From Marsupella aquatica (lineage: Eukaryota; Marchantiophyta), in NCBI GenBank assembly GCA_973895155.1, contig OZ316895.1, positions 9,114,001-9,178,000 on the forward strand: a stretch of 64,000 nt of DNA, in the 5' to 3' direction. Under the pieces are notes generated by a model. It saw nothing but the letters and a program-made list of their open reading frames with translations. It made no database searches and was not told the DNA's origin. The position numbers were made by a program, and so were the translations under genes. Positions 1-13,145 of the stretch are shown in pieces (position 1 is the first letter of the stretch; each line of letters opens with the position of its first letter).

Positions 1-113
1 AAGCTGATGGGTATCAACAGGGGAGACTCCTTTGGTTTCGAAAGTGATCTTTTCGATCTTTTTCTCCTTTTATTGTTCAATTACTACTTTCTGACAATTT
101 TTTTCATTGTCAG

Positions 114-3100
114 GTATTGTCGAGATAACCCAGATCTCTTCAAGAATGCCGATACTGCATATATCCTGGCCTATGCAGTTATCATGCTGAACACCGATGC
201 CCACAATCCTATGGTCTGGCCAAAGATGTCAAAAGCTGACTTTGTCAAAATGAATACCTCTAGCGATGCAGAGGAACATGCTCCCAAGGAGATGCTCGAA
301 GAGATCTACGACAATATTGTAAAGAAGGAGATTAAATTGAAGGACGAAAATTCGAAGCTAAGCAAGGGCCTTAAGCAAAGGCGGGATGAAGAAGAAAAAA
401 GTCGATTAGTGAACATTCTCAACATAAATTTTGCAGCAACGAAAGCTGCTACTGACACTAAAAAAGAAAGTGAAGAGATTGTAAAGCGCACACAAGCTGT
501 GTTTAAAGGTGGAGTGAAGAGAGGTGTTTTCTATAAGGCCATGCATCTGGAGATTGCACGGCCAATGTTAGATGCTGTTGGTTGGCCTCTTCTAGCAACA
601 TTTTCTGTGACTATGGAGAATAGTGACAACAGGTCTCTTGTTCTTCTCTGTATGGAGGGGTTCCGGTTGGGCATTCGCCTGACTAGATTTCTTGGTATGG
701 AGACCATGCGCTATGCATTCTTGACGTCATTGGTGAGGTGAGTTTTGAAGTGAGAACTACATGATCTTGAATTTTTTTTTTTAAAGGCTTATCTTGGAGT
801 TTCTAGTAAAGCAGGGCTGAATGGTTATTTTGTGTGGATTGTGTCATCTCAGATTCACTTTCTTACATGCACCAAAAGAGATGCGGAGCAAGAATGTGGA
901 ATCCTTGAGGACGCTGCTCGCTTTGTGCCAGAATGAGCCGGATTCCTTGCAGGACACATGGAACGCGGTTTTGGAATGTGTCTCAAGATTAGAGTTCATA
1001 ACGACATCACCAAACATCACAGTCACTCTCATGTTGGGTTCGAATCAAGTTTCTAGAGACTCTCTTCTTCAATCTCTAGTCGAACTGACTGGGAAACCTA
1101 CCGAGCAGGTTTTTGTAAACAGTGTGAAACTTCCCAGTGATGCCATTGTGGAATTTTTCACTGCGTTATGTGGAGTTTCTGCCGAGGAGCTGAAACAAGT
1201 ACCGGCTCGAGTTTTTAGTTTAACAAAGCTTGTGGAAATTAGTTACTATAACATGGCTCGTATCCGTATGGTAAGCACATTCTCCTGTAAATTATCTTAC
1301 AAGAGATGCTTTGCCATTTTGATTATTGCCTTGCTATGTTTGGGCCGTTTCTCTTGTAGCATTAGTTTGGCAGCAGAGCATGAGTATATATTGTCTTTCT
1401 GTGGACATGGAGCCGTTTAATAGTAGACCTTAAATTTGGTGAAAAAGAAAATCAAACGTTGACCCCTCGCTTATCTGACAGGTTTGGGCAAGAATTTGGG
1501 CTGTTCTGTCGCTCCATTTTGTTGCAGCGGGGAGTCATCAAGATGAGAAAATAGCTATGTATGCCATAGATTCTCTGAGGCAGCTTGGCATTAAGTATCT
1601 TGAACGAGCAGAGCTTTCCAACTTCACTTTTCAGAATGACATTCTGAAGCCATTTGTTATCCTTATCCGTAATAGCAAAAGTGCCACAATACGTGCTCTA
1701 ATCGTGGACTGCATCGTCCAGGTGAGGGAGATGGATGAATTATAACAAATTCCAATTTGTAAGGTTTGATGTTTCAACTATCTGATATTCTATGCTCTTA
1801 CTTCTTTGTAAGGTCGATGTCTGCTGATTTTTCTATTCAATGATTCTGACCAGATGATCAAATCAAAAGTTGGTAGCATCAAATCTGGCTGGAAAAGTGT
1901 TTTCATGGTTTTTACAACTGCGGCATACGATGATACAGAATCAATTGCTGATATTGCATTTGAGAATGTTGAGCAAGGTAACCGACAGTTTCCTAGCCAG
2001 AAGAACAAAAATCATATGTCGTTTATTGGTGATTTTTCCTGCGGTGTTACGAATTTTTTCGCGTCAAGAGTATTGAAGAGTTATCAAATATCCAGTGCAT
2101 GTCCGTGCATATTTTTCAGTGCCAGTGTTCGCGGATAATATACAATGATTCTCATGAATTTTGTGCAGTTATACTCGAGCATTTTGATCAAGTAGTGGGT
2201 GATTGCTTCATGGATTGTGTAAACTGTTTAATCGCTTTTGCAAACAACAAGACAAGTCCACGGACAAGTCTAAAAGCAATTGCACTCCTGCGAATCTGTG
2301 AAGATCGGCTTGCGGAGGTATTTCTGTTTCTGGGGTCCCACCAAATCATCTGCTTGTTGATAATCGAAGCGGACTGGGCACGTGACATGTTCCTGTAGCA
2401 TTTTGACATCCATTATTGTCAGACAATTTTGAGCCAGCGGATTTCTAGTAGTTTTCAGATATGGATTTCATGATTCTTTGTAGTTTGAAGAAATTTCCAC
2501 AGTAGCAGGGTGCGGCTTCCGGGGACCGTATCTGTAGATGGATCGACTAAGGGTCAGGCAAAAGACGTGAATGGTGACCTCTATGTCCATAAATATACTC
2601 ACAATGTAGTGTCAACTTCTCTATTTGGTAAAATGGAAACGCCCTAAACCTGATTTTTGCTTTCGACTCTTCTCTCAGGGCCACATTCCTGGTGGGATGA
2701 AGCAACCAATAAGTGAATCCGGCAAAGGAGACCTGGAAGTGGCAGAGTATTATTGGTTTCCGATGCTCGCCGGGCTTTCTGATCTGACTTCTGATCCCCG
2801 CGTTGAAGTTCGAAATTGTGCATTGGAGGTTCTATTTGATCTTCTTAAAGAAAGGGGACATCAATTCTCCTCTGCGTTTTGGGAAAGTGTTTTCCATCGG
2901 GTACTGTTTCCAATCTTTGATTATGTTAGACATGCTGGCAAAGACGGGGAGAAGCCAGCTGCATCTTCAGATGAATGGCTGCGAGAGACATGTATCCACT
3001 CTCTACAGTTGCTTTGCGACCTTTTCTCAAGTTTTTACAAGGTTTGTCCTTGAACCATTTTTTCATTTTATGGTAGTAAGATTGACGAATGCTGTTAGGA

Positions 3101-5897
3101 TGTTGACACAATGGACTTCCGGGATGGTACCATGCGGAATAGATTTGGGGTTTAAGTAGCAGAGAGTTAAGCTAATAGTCCCTTCTATTTCGTCTTAGTC
3201 CTACCCTTTCAGAGCATGGGGTCTGCCCACCACGCTAGAGCAGATGCAAATTTATGGCTGTTTCTTTCCAAGTGTAGAGCTGTAGTTCATCCCTGGTTCT
3301 GAAGGACAATGTGTTCATTTCTATGGATCAATGTTGAGATAGATGCTTGTAGACTATGTTGTGGTCGCAAGTACTGAAAATAATTTTCTTCCCTATCGTG
3401 TTCAGGAGGTATCTTTCTTGCTACCAGCGTTGTTGGGATTGTTACTGGACTGTGCGACAAGGCCAGACCAAACGTTGGCTTCTATATCGGTGGGTGCTCT
3501 GGTGCGCCTAATGGAAGTTGGAGGCCACCAATTCAACGACAGGGACTGGACCACTCTTCTAGACAGCATTCGGTTAGTTGGCCACCATTTCTTGATTGTT
3601 TTTCTGTTTGGACAATGTAAACACAATTCTAGTCTTGTATATCAATTTTTTAATTCCCGGGCTACGAACTTGGTGTGCAGGGATGCCTGCTATACTACCC
3701 AGCCAGTGGAGCTTCTCAATCCTGAAAACGTTTTCAGCTTTGGGTTGGACTATAGATCTGTTTCAAAGAAAGTGGGAGCCATGACTCCAGCTTATGGTTT
3801 CAATGGGGAGCAGACACCCACAGGAACACCGTCCGAGGCTGGCATGTCAGACGGAGAAAGTTCAGAGAACCATGAAAATGGACAACTTTATCCCGGAACA
3901 CCAAATAGTGTTAGTAATGGTGATGTAAGCAAGTTTGGTCGGAGGACAAGTTTTGACACACAGGATGGTGATGGACAGAGTCTTAGCGAATTGGAAGGTA
4001 TGTTCTTGGTACTCATGTTGTTTAGCAGTGCTATGCCTGCACCCAGCAATTACACTAGGTACTGTATGCACTGGCTTCCTCACCTGTTTGAGAGGTCTGT
4101 TGTCAGTATACATTACATGGTTCTGTTTTAGTGCCTTGACAACTCTTTGTCTTCTGCAGGTGTACCTCCAGCGTCTCCCAAAGGAGGCAAAGCATTGGGT
4201 GGAGGATTCTTTGGGGGTCAGGCAGGGAAGAGGTTCATGGGAAGTGTAATGGACACTCTTATGTTCAAAAACCTTCCGACCTTCAAGGGCAAAGCGCGAA
4301 CGTCTGAACCCATTCTTACCTCTCCCCAGGTGACGATCTACATCCAGTACTCATTTAATCTGTTTAGATATGTTGTACGCTACCCTTCCTCTAACGACTT
4401 TGGAACTCAGATTAATGATGTAGAGGAACATGGCTTCACTGACGGTGAAGAAGAAGGGCCTCTACTGCACAGTGTCAGGTCAAAATGTGTTATACAGCTT
4501 CTTCTTCTTGGAGCTCTTGAGAGCCTTCAGGTAATTTCGATCGTCCTCACGTTTGGATGTATTTTACATGGAAAGCTCTCTCCCGTAATACTTGCTTCGT
4601 CTCTACCTTCGATTTGTCGTCAATGAGGGGGCTGGCGAATTTCTTCTAAGGATTTGTTATGTTAGAACTCAAATCATCCCTTGTTGAAACCGGAGGCTAT
4701 GCCGCATGAGAAAACCGGACATAAACCTCAGATATTATTTGGACACGTTATTGACAATCGGCCTAGAATTCATATCATTCAAACAGAAGTCTAAGTTTTA
4801 AAGAGCTGAGCAAAAGACTTGAAACATGGGACCAAATTAGCCCTCATGGTCGGTCTGCCTCTTTTCTAATTTATGTCTTCGTTCCAGAAAAAACACTGGG
4901 AGCGTCTCAATCCTTCGCATAAAATTATGATCATGGACATACTTCTGTCGATGGTAGACTTTGCTGCATCGTACAATTCTGACGGGAACTTACGGAGTCG
5001 CATGCAGCAAGTTTCTGGAGACAGGTAACAGTCACCTTTGCGTTCACGAAGTTATACCAATTTGAAGCATCTTCTGTGTATCTGTTGGACATCGTCGAAA
5101 CTTAATCACTATTTTTTGGTGACAGGCCTCCCCCAAATTTACTGCGCCAAGAGGTTGAGGGTACCCAACTATACTTGATTGTTCTCCAGCGAGCTTGTGT
5201 AATTGTAAATGTTCCCACCCGCAACGGAAGTTTGTCAAATGGCCCAGCTCAAGACGATTCTGTCGAAACGGATTATGACAAGGAGGCTGGCTTGAAAGGT
5301 GAAGAACAAAAACTTCAAGAAGAGGCAGAGCGACGACTGGTGACTTTTTATGGACACATATTGAAAGAAGCCGCTAGCCTGCAACCAGGTCCTAGTGATG
5401 CTGTTCAAGCAGATGCTCATCGTGCTCTTTCATTACGGTCTCCAGTCACAGTGAAGGTACCAAAACTGGACTCTGAGGTATTCTTAATGCTGTAGTTACT
5501 GTTTTGGAAACAGGCGGCTTTGGCTTTGGTACAGTCGATTTCCATTTGATATGGATTAACTGAAATGGAGCGCAAATGTGACACAGGTGTTGAATTCTAT
5601 GTCTCAAATGGAAATGACAATGTTTAAAAAGCATCTCCCAGAGTTCTACCCATATTTCACCAAACTTATCTGCAGTGACCAGGTATTTCTTGTTACCCTC
5701 GACAAAATGATAGTATTTTCCAAAACAGGGAATGAGTTCAAGTGTTGAATTATGTTGGTCCCATTTATCAGTCGAGAAATGTATTTTGTTGGTTTTATTA
5801 GTCGCATTTAAGAGGCATCCATTGTTTGGTGCAGATGGATGTGCGCAGGGCATTGGGAGATCTCTTCAAAGCACGACTTGTGGCTTTGTTGCCCTGA
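114..5897 (+). CDS. BIG5: BIG5-type ARF guanine-nucleotide exchange factor (3' part)
   Basis: Large Sec7 ARF-GEF that loads GTP on ARF GTPases at the trans-Golgi/early endosome for vesicle budding; the Arabidopsis relative is BIG5/BEN1/MIN7. Exons, all phase-consistent: 114-737, 853-1270, 1482-1721, 1854-1977, 2169-2317, 2679-3041, 3406-3572, 3681-3997, 4160-4329, 4411-4530, 4888-5024, 5126-5456, 5587-5682, 5835-5897, giving 1105 C-terminal residues. The first exon holds the end of Sec7 ([16 protein letters not shown]); the catalytic glutamate loop lies left of the window. Later exons carry the conserved HDS-type regions, for example [49 protein letters not shown]-like and [11 protein letters not shown]-like blocks. 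The version [20 protein letters not shown] points to BIG5 rather than BIG1-4. The stop TGA is at 5895-5897. No break was seen. Family assignment is firm; individual exon edges are my reading. Confidence 0.93.
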
Positions 5898-6556
5898 TAT
5901 TTTTATATATAGCTTTCATCGGACAAAGTCTTGTAGGTTGTGAAGGGGGTATATTTTTACTTAATTTTGTAGTACTCACCCCTTTGTAGATACAAATCTG
6001 AGTTGAAGATTATTTGTCTCAAGCACTTAGTGACAGAGTTATTTCAATTTTTGTCTCTATCACCACATTGTTCGGCATATTGGTACAGTTCTTCTGTGCT
6101 GCGATGCTCAAGTTCGACTTCGGGCATCTGTAACGAATAAAAAAGTCATTATCCGCAAGTGGTTGTCATTTTGCCCACTTTCTTCAGTTGTTGGCAGATC
6201 AAGGCATCGCGCTAGATCTTGATAGCATGAGCAGAAATTTGTATGGACTCCAACTAGAATTTTATGATAGGCCGGTTGAGATCTGACATCATATCAGGTG
6301 ATACAAGTGAATGTGGAAGCTTGTCCTCCTGTTCTCGGCAAGCAAATATATCTTCAATGGAATATTGCATCTGTTCTATCTACCAGTCAATGATCACATC
6401 GAGGAGCAAGTGGTGGCTTTGTCATCCGCGAAAACAATGGCATGTTTTGGTGGGTCCCTTTTGCATTGCCTATTGAACATGGAGCTGGAACTGCTCATAA
6501 GGGAGCGGTACGTCTTGGCTTTGGTAACCTGAACATATGAAACTTCATATAGAGGA
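5898..6556. other. BIG5 3' flank
   Basis: The 3' untranslated region of BIG5 presumably lies here. I see no further coding sequence; open frames are short and unlike any family I know. No clear polyadenylation site could be fixed. Confidence 0.5.
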
Positions 6557-7146
6557 CCTTAGAGCATCTCCACCGGGCCCTCCAAAGAGCCCCGGAACCT
6601 CCATTCTCGCACAAATGGGGGTCAGGTTTCCCTTTACTGTCCCCACCTGCACTCAACAACCTCCAAAACTATTGGGCACCCTGCAAAGCTCCTGACCCTG
6701 GCTCGCATTTGGTGCCGTGGAAACTGTAACCGGAAGCACAACCGTGGATTGGAGCACACAGGTTGTGAGCTACAGCTGATTTATGATTCCAACGCACCTA
6801 AGTATAAAATTGCTGAAATTTACATGCAGTGTCAGTTTTGTCCTAATTGAAAGTTAATGTCTAGAGGTCCCACTCTAGACCTAGGCCACAAAAGTAAGTT
6901 TTTATAGCGAAATATTAGGAAGATTGCCACTTTGTTTGGTCTGATGTCACATTTGACACCTTTTTTAGATGAATAAATACCACTTTTTAAAATCCAATAG
7001 TTTCCATTGCCCTTGGGTTTACTCAAAGTAGGGTTCCGCCTTGCATGGAAATCCCACCCCCGCCCTTGCCTCCCCCTTTCCCGAGTGTCCTCATCTGCCC
7101 TCATGGTAGGTGCCCCCCACCCCCCGCAGTGCACTCTGCTCTAAGG
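6557..7146. mobile_element. possible MITE with CCTTAGAGCA termini
   Basis: A 590-bp segment begins CCTTAGAGCA and ends TGCTCTAAGG, a perfect 10-bp inverted repeat. The left end continues GAGCATCTCCACCGGG, a start often seen in plant MITEs. No target duplication could be confirmed and the arms diverge beyond 10 bp, so this is a candidate only. Confidence 0.3.
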
Positions 7147-10100
7147 GCAATGGGAAAGATTCTCCAATGTATCTATCTAGCTATAGGATCTACTCCATTA
7201 CACAAAGGTTAAATCACTTAGCCCATGAATAGAAAGAGTGACATTGTGATAATGGAACACTATAATAAACAATCTTTGCCAAGAATGCAGGAAGGTCAGA
7301 GTGTAGGGTTTAGCTGTTTACCCCAAAATGAATACTGTTGCATATCCACCCATACCCCTTCCTGCCTCACCCACTTGCCATAGAAAACAAAATTTTAACT
7401 TTGACAACATTGAAACAAAACAAACGAGAGAATAAATTACTATTTAAAAGAAGAATAATTTATTGATTCTCCGTATGATCAAGCCCATCTGTCCTGGCTC
7501 TGGTCTTGCTAACAAGAACACTGATCAAAATGATGACATTTTTGTAAGAATAGGTATCCAACCAAAATGACAAAACTTCCACACCCACAAACATGTTGCA
7601 CAAATAACATGGTTGAAGTTCCTTGCCTAATAGCAATTGTTTCTCATCTTGACATTTATGTGCAACACTAGATCTTGTAACACGTTACATCAACAACCAC
7701 ATGGTCACAACAAACAATCATTCTTTTGCTTGATTTGTCTCATCTGGATATTTTCATGACATGCATGGGTGTTGCCGTACGAACAACAGCAAGGCAATAG
7801 TAATCACATGGATGCAATTGTGGAACACGCTAGGTTAATTTATCTTTTAAGTGTGCCAACGATATGAAGGAAATCTAGTAAAACTTAATTATAGTTATGA
7901 ATCCATACTTAGTGATTCAACATCATATTTTTGCTTTCGTTCACAATGGCAGCATAAGTATGAAATTTCAGGAATGTTATTCTGTGACCGTCATCATTGT
8001 GAAATAACTTTATAGCAGTCGTCAGTCAAAGTGGACGAATACAACTGATTACAAGTACGTTGTAGTACTCAAATGCTCAAGAATATTCTGCTTAGCAATC
8101 TTAAATCTTTTCCACCACCTACCAGAAATTGAAGGGCAAATTCTTTCGTACTGCATTGCAGAGTAATCGGACGCAGAACATAAATAATCTTACACATGTA
8201 ACTATTAAAGTTTCTCGATGTAGACCGTCTGTCATCATTTCCGCGCTTCTGTACTTTAAGTATGTAGTATTTCTGGAACTCGCAGAATTGTTACAGCCAT
8301 AATAGATTGTAATAGGGGAAACTAAGTGGACTTGACAAGAAGTAGGAAGACATTGTGATCTTATTTTACACCAAAGCAAATCGGAGGGGCACTACTTGTT
8401 CTAAAAATAAGCCCTGGACCCAAAATCTTTTGAAATGAAATTCAATCAATGCAAATACCTTGAATGAAGGAGAGAGATTTTGCATCACCTCTGGAGGGGC
8501 TCTAAAATTCTAGACAAGTTAAGCACTCTACGTCAGTATTTTCTTGGACCCATTGTTTGCGCCTATAGGATCCAGACACAATACCTGAATGAGCCCTTGA
8601 GTGCTTGTAAAGCCAAGTATAGTCTTTTCCATTTATTATGATGTCCAGATTCAATCTCACGAGAAATAAAAAGAAGTAATGTGCCCCTGGTGTATTGTAA
8701 AGCCACCCTAGCACATAAATGCAGACGCTTCAGGAAGAAGCTCAATCTCATATGACCCTTGAGGTTCCATATATGAGCCCTCAGGTGCCCTGCCCAGCTC
8801 CCTTACATGCCTGTGCACCTTTTGTTTGTCCACCCTCTCTTCCCTCGCAAAGGTTTTTGAAATAAGCTTTGGTGAACTCCACTTTTGGGTGGGGTTTGTA
8901 ACAAAAGCAGATGTGTGGTTGAGGGAGCCTTGGCCCCCTAGACACCAGTGCCTTCCAACAGGGATGGCCTACTGCTCTGCTACTTTCACCTCAGTGACTA
9001 ATTCCGGTCACTGATTGTAAATAAAATTAATAGCACCCAACAGGATCCCGGGTACTAATTAGAATCTTGAGACTGGCATTTGGGACACAAGAAGGTGCCA
9101 GGTTGGAGCCCCCTCACCCCTTACTAACAGAACCTGGGTTAGATGAGGGAGTAGACTTTTGTTTGTGTGTGATACTTCCAATCCCCACTAGACCTCATGC
9201 ATTAGACTGCTCGTGTGGCTGCTGTAGAAAAGAGGCAATGACATCATCTTTACTTTCCCTCTCTTTTTGTTGTGCAATTGAATGTTCTTCTTACCCTTGC
9301 ATAGTGTAATGAGGAGCTTCACCAACTGAATCAATTACTGCTCAACCCTCAGCTGGTATGTTGAGCTCATCAATAACAACAAGCTCTATACCTCTTGTAT
9401 GCTCAGTCCCTCGGTAGTGCAACTGTTGAGTTCAGGATTCTGATCAGTGCCCTGGGGAAAATCAGATTTAACAATATATTCTAGGCATCTTGATGTAGCA
9501 CATTGACTTAATATGAGTCTATACTGCGTGGTCCCCATGTCTGGTGCACCGTCAGGGACTATCAAGGGTGTGCCTTGAAGTGGGGTGTCATGGAAGTTGT
9601 TGGCAGCTGCCCTTTACTAAAAATTCTAGTGAAGGCATGACCCGATTGAGGTCTATGGAACAAGACTCTTAGCCACTATTGTTGTAAGACAACAATCCCA
9701 CAAAATATGGAGATCATACCAATTGGGGGGGGGGAGGGGGGTTGACCATGAAAATCTGTAGGAATGACATGCAAGTACAAATAGATATATTAGAGTGATA
9801 TTTGCAAAAGTGCCTTAAAAGAAGTGGGTCTTTCGTTGAGAAAAAGATAAAACAGTAATGGCCTCCTATATATAGTCCACCTTAGTGTCATCCGGGTCTG
9901 TGCAGGTCCTGCATAAAATATTCACTTTTTTATTCCAGGAAATAATGCTATGTCAATATATTATTCTCCACTGTTTTTTGTTTCTCAACTTTAAAATCAT
10001 GTTTCCATCCAAATGTTTAGAGATTACTAATTTGCGTCACAAAACTATTTTGAAGTTTCACAAGCACATTAAAATATGTTGTCATTCAAATCCAAAATTG

Positions 10101-10656
10101 AAGTAGTTATTATATATTTTGTGTACCTGGACCGCACTAGGATATACTATCCTATGAGTTTTGTTGACAATTCCCCCCAAAAAATAAAATAAAAAAATTA
10201 TAACTGTGTGTGTATGTGGATACCCATGTACCACTGTTTGGAATAATCTTGTCGGGCAGCCATGTTTACACGCTACAAGAACGACCGCAATGTAAAATTT
10301 CCATGTGAAACGGTCAGTGCTAGTGCTCTTTTCCACCGCTCCATCATCGTTCCATACTTCCATCATGATAATTGCCCTGCTTGGCTTCAGCTTTCTGATA
10401 CACTCATATATCGGCGTTTCTATGACGACTCCTAGAATGACTGTGCTCCCACGTTCTGGCTGCCCGGCTGCCCGGCTGCCCGAGCTTCTGTCCCCATGGA
10501 TCGGACCGGTCCTCATTGCAGATTCGCTGTTTTCCCGATTTGGGTTGCTCTAGAACCGTCAGATGTGCCAGGATACCGGGATACACGACTGAAAACCCTC
10601 TAGAGCATAGCATCAGCCAGTCTCGGTTTTTGTTGTTGTTGGCTCCAAAGGGACAG
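7147..10656. other. intergenic region, no gene recognised
   Basis: AT-rich sequence with only short random open frames. A G-run tract lies near 9725-9740. A stretch near 9070-9110 has a weak resemblance to a tRNA-type B box but no A box. Nothing else is supportable. Confidence 0.5.
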
Positions 10657-11372
10657 TACAGTCGGCTCTCTCTAACTGCAATATCTTTAAGTGCAAACCT
10701 GGATAACTGCAAGTAATAGTGTTCTTCTCTTTTCTGTTACAATGATTTTGCACCATCTTTGCACCTTTTCTTTAGTGTAACAGGCCTAAAATATTCTCAC
10801 TATATGATACTTTATAGTGAAAACTGTTAATAAGTGTGTATCTATAAGTTTATCAATAAGCACACAATACCCATCAAATTGCATTTACTGATAAGTGCAT
10901 GTTCTTGTTCTAACGTAGGAGATGCACTTAGGGATTTGAAATCTAAATATGTGGAGTGATGTACAATTTGGGTTGCACGTCACAAGAGTGCTCACCAACA
11001 AAGAGTGGACTTTTATTGATAAGTGCACAATTCTACAGGTTTGCACTTATTAAAATGTAAACCCCCCTGTGGTACACACAAGACGCTTCTTCCCTAGAGT
11101 GTGCACTTAGAAAAATTAAGCCGTAGAGCAGTTATTTTGCTTTGAAGGGAGATCCGTTTTCAGAGAGTAAAATAATGTCCAATGTGTACTGAGAGAATTA
11201 ATTGTAGAGCCCATATTTTTCTTTGAACAGAGACCAGTTTCCAAATAGGAAAATAACGTCCGGTGTGCACTTAGAGAGAATCAACTGTATAGCCACTATT
11301 TTGCTTTCAAGGGAGACCCGTTTTCAGAGAGAGAAGTAATGTCCGGTGTGCACTTAGAGAGAATTAACTGTA
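10657..11372. mobile_element. non-autonomous pogo/Tc1-mariner-like element
   Basis: The left end, after a TA, reads CAGTCGGCTCTCTCTAACTGCA from 10659. The right end, read on the minus strand from 11370 and followed by TA, reads CAGTTAATTCTCTCTAAGTGCA. They match at 16 of 22 positions, have the CAGT...CTCTCT look of pogo-family termini and sit at TA dinucleotides. The interior has many TGCACTTA/TAAGTGCA words and no transposase. The right end is repeated in tandem (see the 83-bp array), so several nested right termini are possible at 11124, 11205, 11288 and 11371. Confidence 0.55.
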
Positions 11373-11430
11373 GAGCCGATAGGTTGCTTTGAAGAGAGAC
11401 CCGTTTTCAAAGAGGGAACTCATGTCTGGT
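11123..11430. repeat. 83-bp tandem repeat, about 4 copies
   Basis: Units start with GTAGAGC or GTATAGC at 11123, 11204, 11287 and 11370 (periods 81, 83, 83). Each contains a CCCGTTTTCAGAGAG-like block and a GTGTGCACTTAGAGAGAAT-like block. Each unit ends in a copy of the pogo-like right terminus, so the array looks like amplification of a transposon end. Confidence 0.8.
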
Positions 11431-13145
11431 GGGCAGGCGGGCAGCGGGCAGCTCTCGGCTGGTTTGTGTGGAGGTATGGTCTGGCTGTTCAGAGGGGCGG
11501 TCCGACATTATGTTGCAGTCTCGTCGGGCACCCACCTCCTGCCCGCGGCCACCAAACATTGGCGGTGTGATGCAGCATGGCATCGGAGCGGAGCGGGCTC
11601 TGTCCCACCGTCCGATCTCTAAGGCGCGGCATTGCATGTCAGACAGGATCCCTGCAACTGGGCCGTACGGTGCAGCCCGGGTCGCTGGCGAGGCGTCATT
11701 GGAGATCATGGAAGTTTCCGGATTGTGGATTCGAAATTCTCGTTTTTCTAGCCGACGGTCGTACGATGTGATGTTTTTGACGGTCAGGCGCTCTTCTCGT
11801 CAGACGAGGAGGGGTTTGGGCAGGCAGACGGGGCAGAAATCAGGGCAGACCAGTCCAGGGCAGGGCTGGGCAGGGCAGCGTGGGGCATGCGCGGAAAAAG
11901 ATGCAAAGACAAGAGAGTGCGATTGATTTACGTCATGAGAGTGGAGACTCGAGCATGAACATGCGAAGTGAAAATGTGAACGACGTTTCGACGATGAATG
12001 TGCACAATGCTGCGAGCTGTTTGCATAGATCGAGCTCTCTGAGTTGCGCGTTGCGGTACTGATGTCGTGAAGCGCATTTTCAGGTGCGGAACCGAGGTCG
12101 AAGAACGAGAATGGAGGTGGAAATCAGTTGACAGCTATCTGCATGAAACAGCTGACGGAGATTAAATGTTACACGGCGGGGCTCGTTCGACAACGATGGT
12201 GGTGATGGAGCTCTAGAGAAGTGGAGGCTTTCCGGGAGGTACGTTCTTCTGGTTTACGAACATGCATTGCGAAAGTTGATTGCGAAAGGAGGCACGAGAC
12301 GAACTGCCAGACCTTAGAGGAGTGTAGCTGGCAGTGGTGGGAGCGGACGTAAAAGTCTGCGGCGGAAGCTGAACTCAACGAGGTCCGGAACGTGATCAGT
12401 GTACTGATTTTGCTTGCGATGGCATAGTCACAGCGACGGAAATCAAGAGTGCTCAGTGAGAAAGGGGCTTCGAAGACCGAGCTGGATAGAGTGTAGACGC
12501 AGTCGCAAGAGAAAGAAAGAGAACTTCGATGAAACTGAGCTCAATCCGCAGCGCAGCTCTATCGCAAGTGTCCCAGAAACGGAGGCGAGTAAACGTACCA
12601 TCAGCTCTGGAAAAGTCCATATCATCGTGCAACTTTCTGCGTTGAACTGAACAAGAAATATCGGATAATCCTCGCGTTCATGGTTAGAGTGGTACTGTAG
12701 GAGGACATGTAATGTATGTTTCTGTAACGGAAGCTGAAACCATTTAGTAGTCGGGGCACCTGTACGGTGATCTTGTGTTCATTTCTGTGGACTGGGACTT
12801 CTGCACTAGAGACGGGAGGTCAATGGGATATGAACTCTCAGGAAAAAATTCAGAAGCTTGATCAGTTTCGAAGAAGATGGCGTTAGAGATGATGCAGATG
12901 CTCGAGCAAAGCATGACCAATGTGGGTATTGGTGAACACTCGTCCGTCTCCAAATTGAACCCAGACGTACACCTGGTTTGTTTCGTGGGATTATCTGATA
13001 CCGAAAATTTTTCTGAGATGCTTCTTGAAAGCCAAGGTCGTAGCTGAATTGCAGGAAAAGGTAGAGCTCCAGAGATTACGGTTTTTTTTCAGAAAATGTG
13101 GTTCAATGTTCTTCAATGAGTTGAAGCATCATTACCCGATTCAAC
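11431..13145. other. GC-richer upstream region of the pseudokinase gene
   Basis: 11.4-11.9 kb is GC-rich with GGGCAGGGCAG-type runs; open frames there look like composition effects. A strong acceptor-like site (pyrimidine run then CAG) ends at about 13092, followed by a short upstream ATG frame. This suggests that the downstream gene has a spliced 5' untranslated leader. I found no leucine-rich repeat coding sequence here. Confidence 0.4.

Noticed and set aside
7-113. Open frame continuing left from the first BIG5 exon
   Set aside because: The acceptor TTTTTTCATTGTCAG ends at 113 and the residues before it are hydrophobic and unlike Sec7; this is intron sequence.
2506-2632. Possible extra BIG5 exon
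   Set aside because: The frame is open, but exons 2169-2317 and 2679-3041 already join in phase to give the expected DRLAE-GHIPGG sequence, and including it would break the phase.
9060-9120. tRNA-derived SINE
   Set aside because: GGTTGGAGCCC resembles a B box, but no A box, tail or target duplication was found.
11429-11926. 165-codon plus-strand frame
   Set aside because: GC-rich, Arg/Gly-rich, overlapping frames open on both strands; composition effect.
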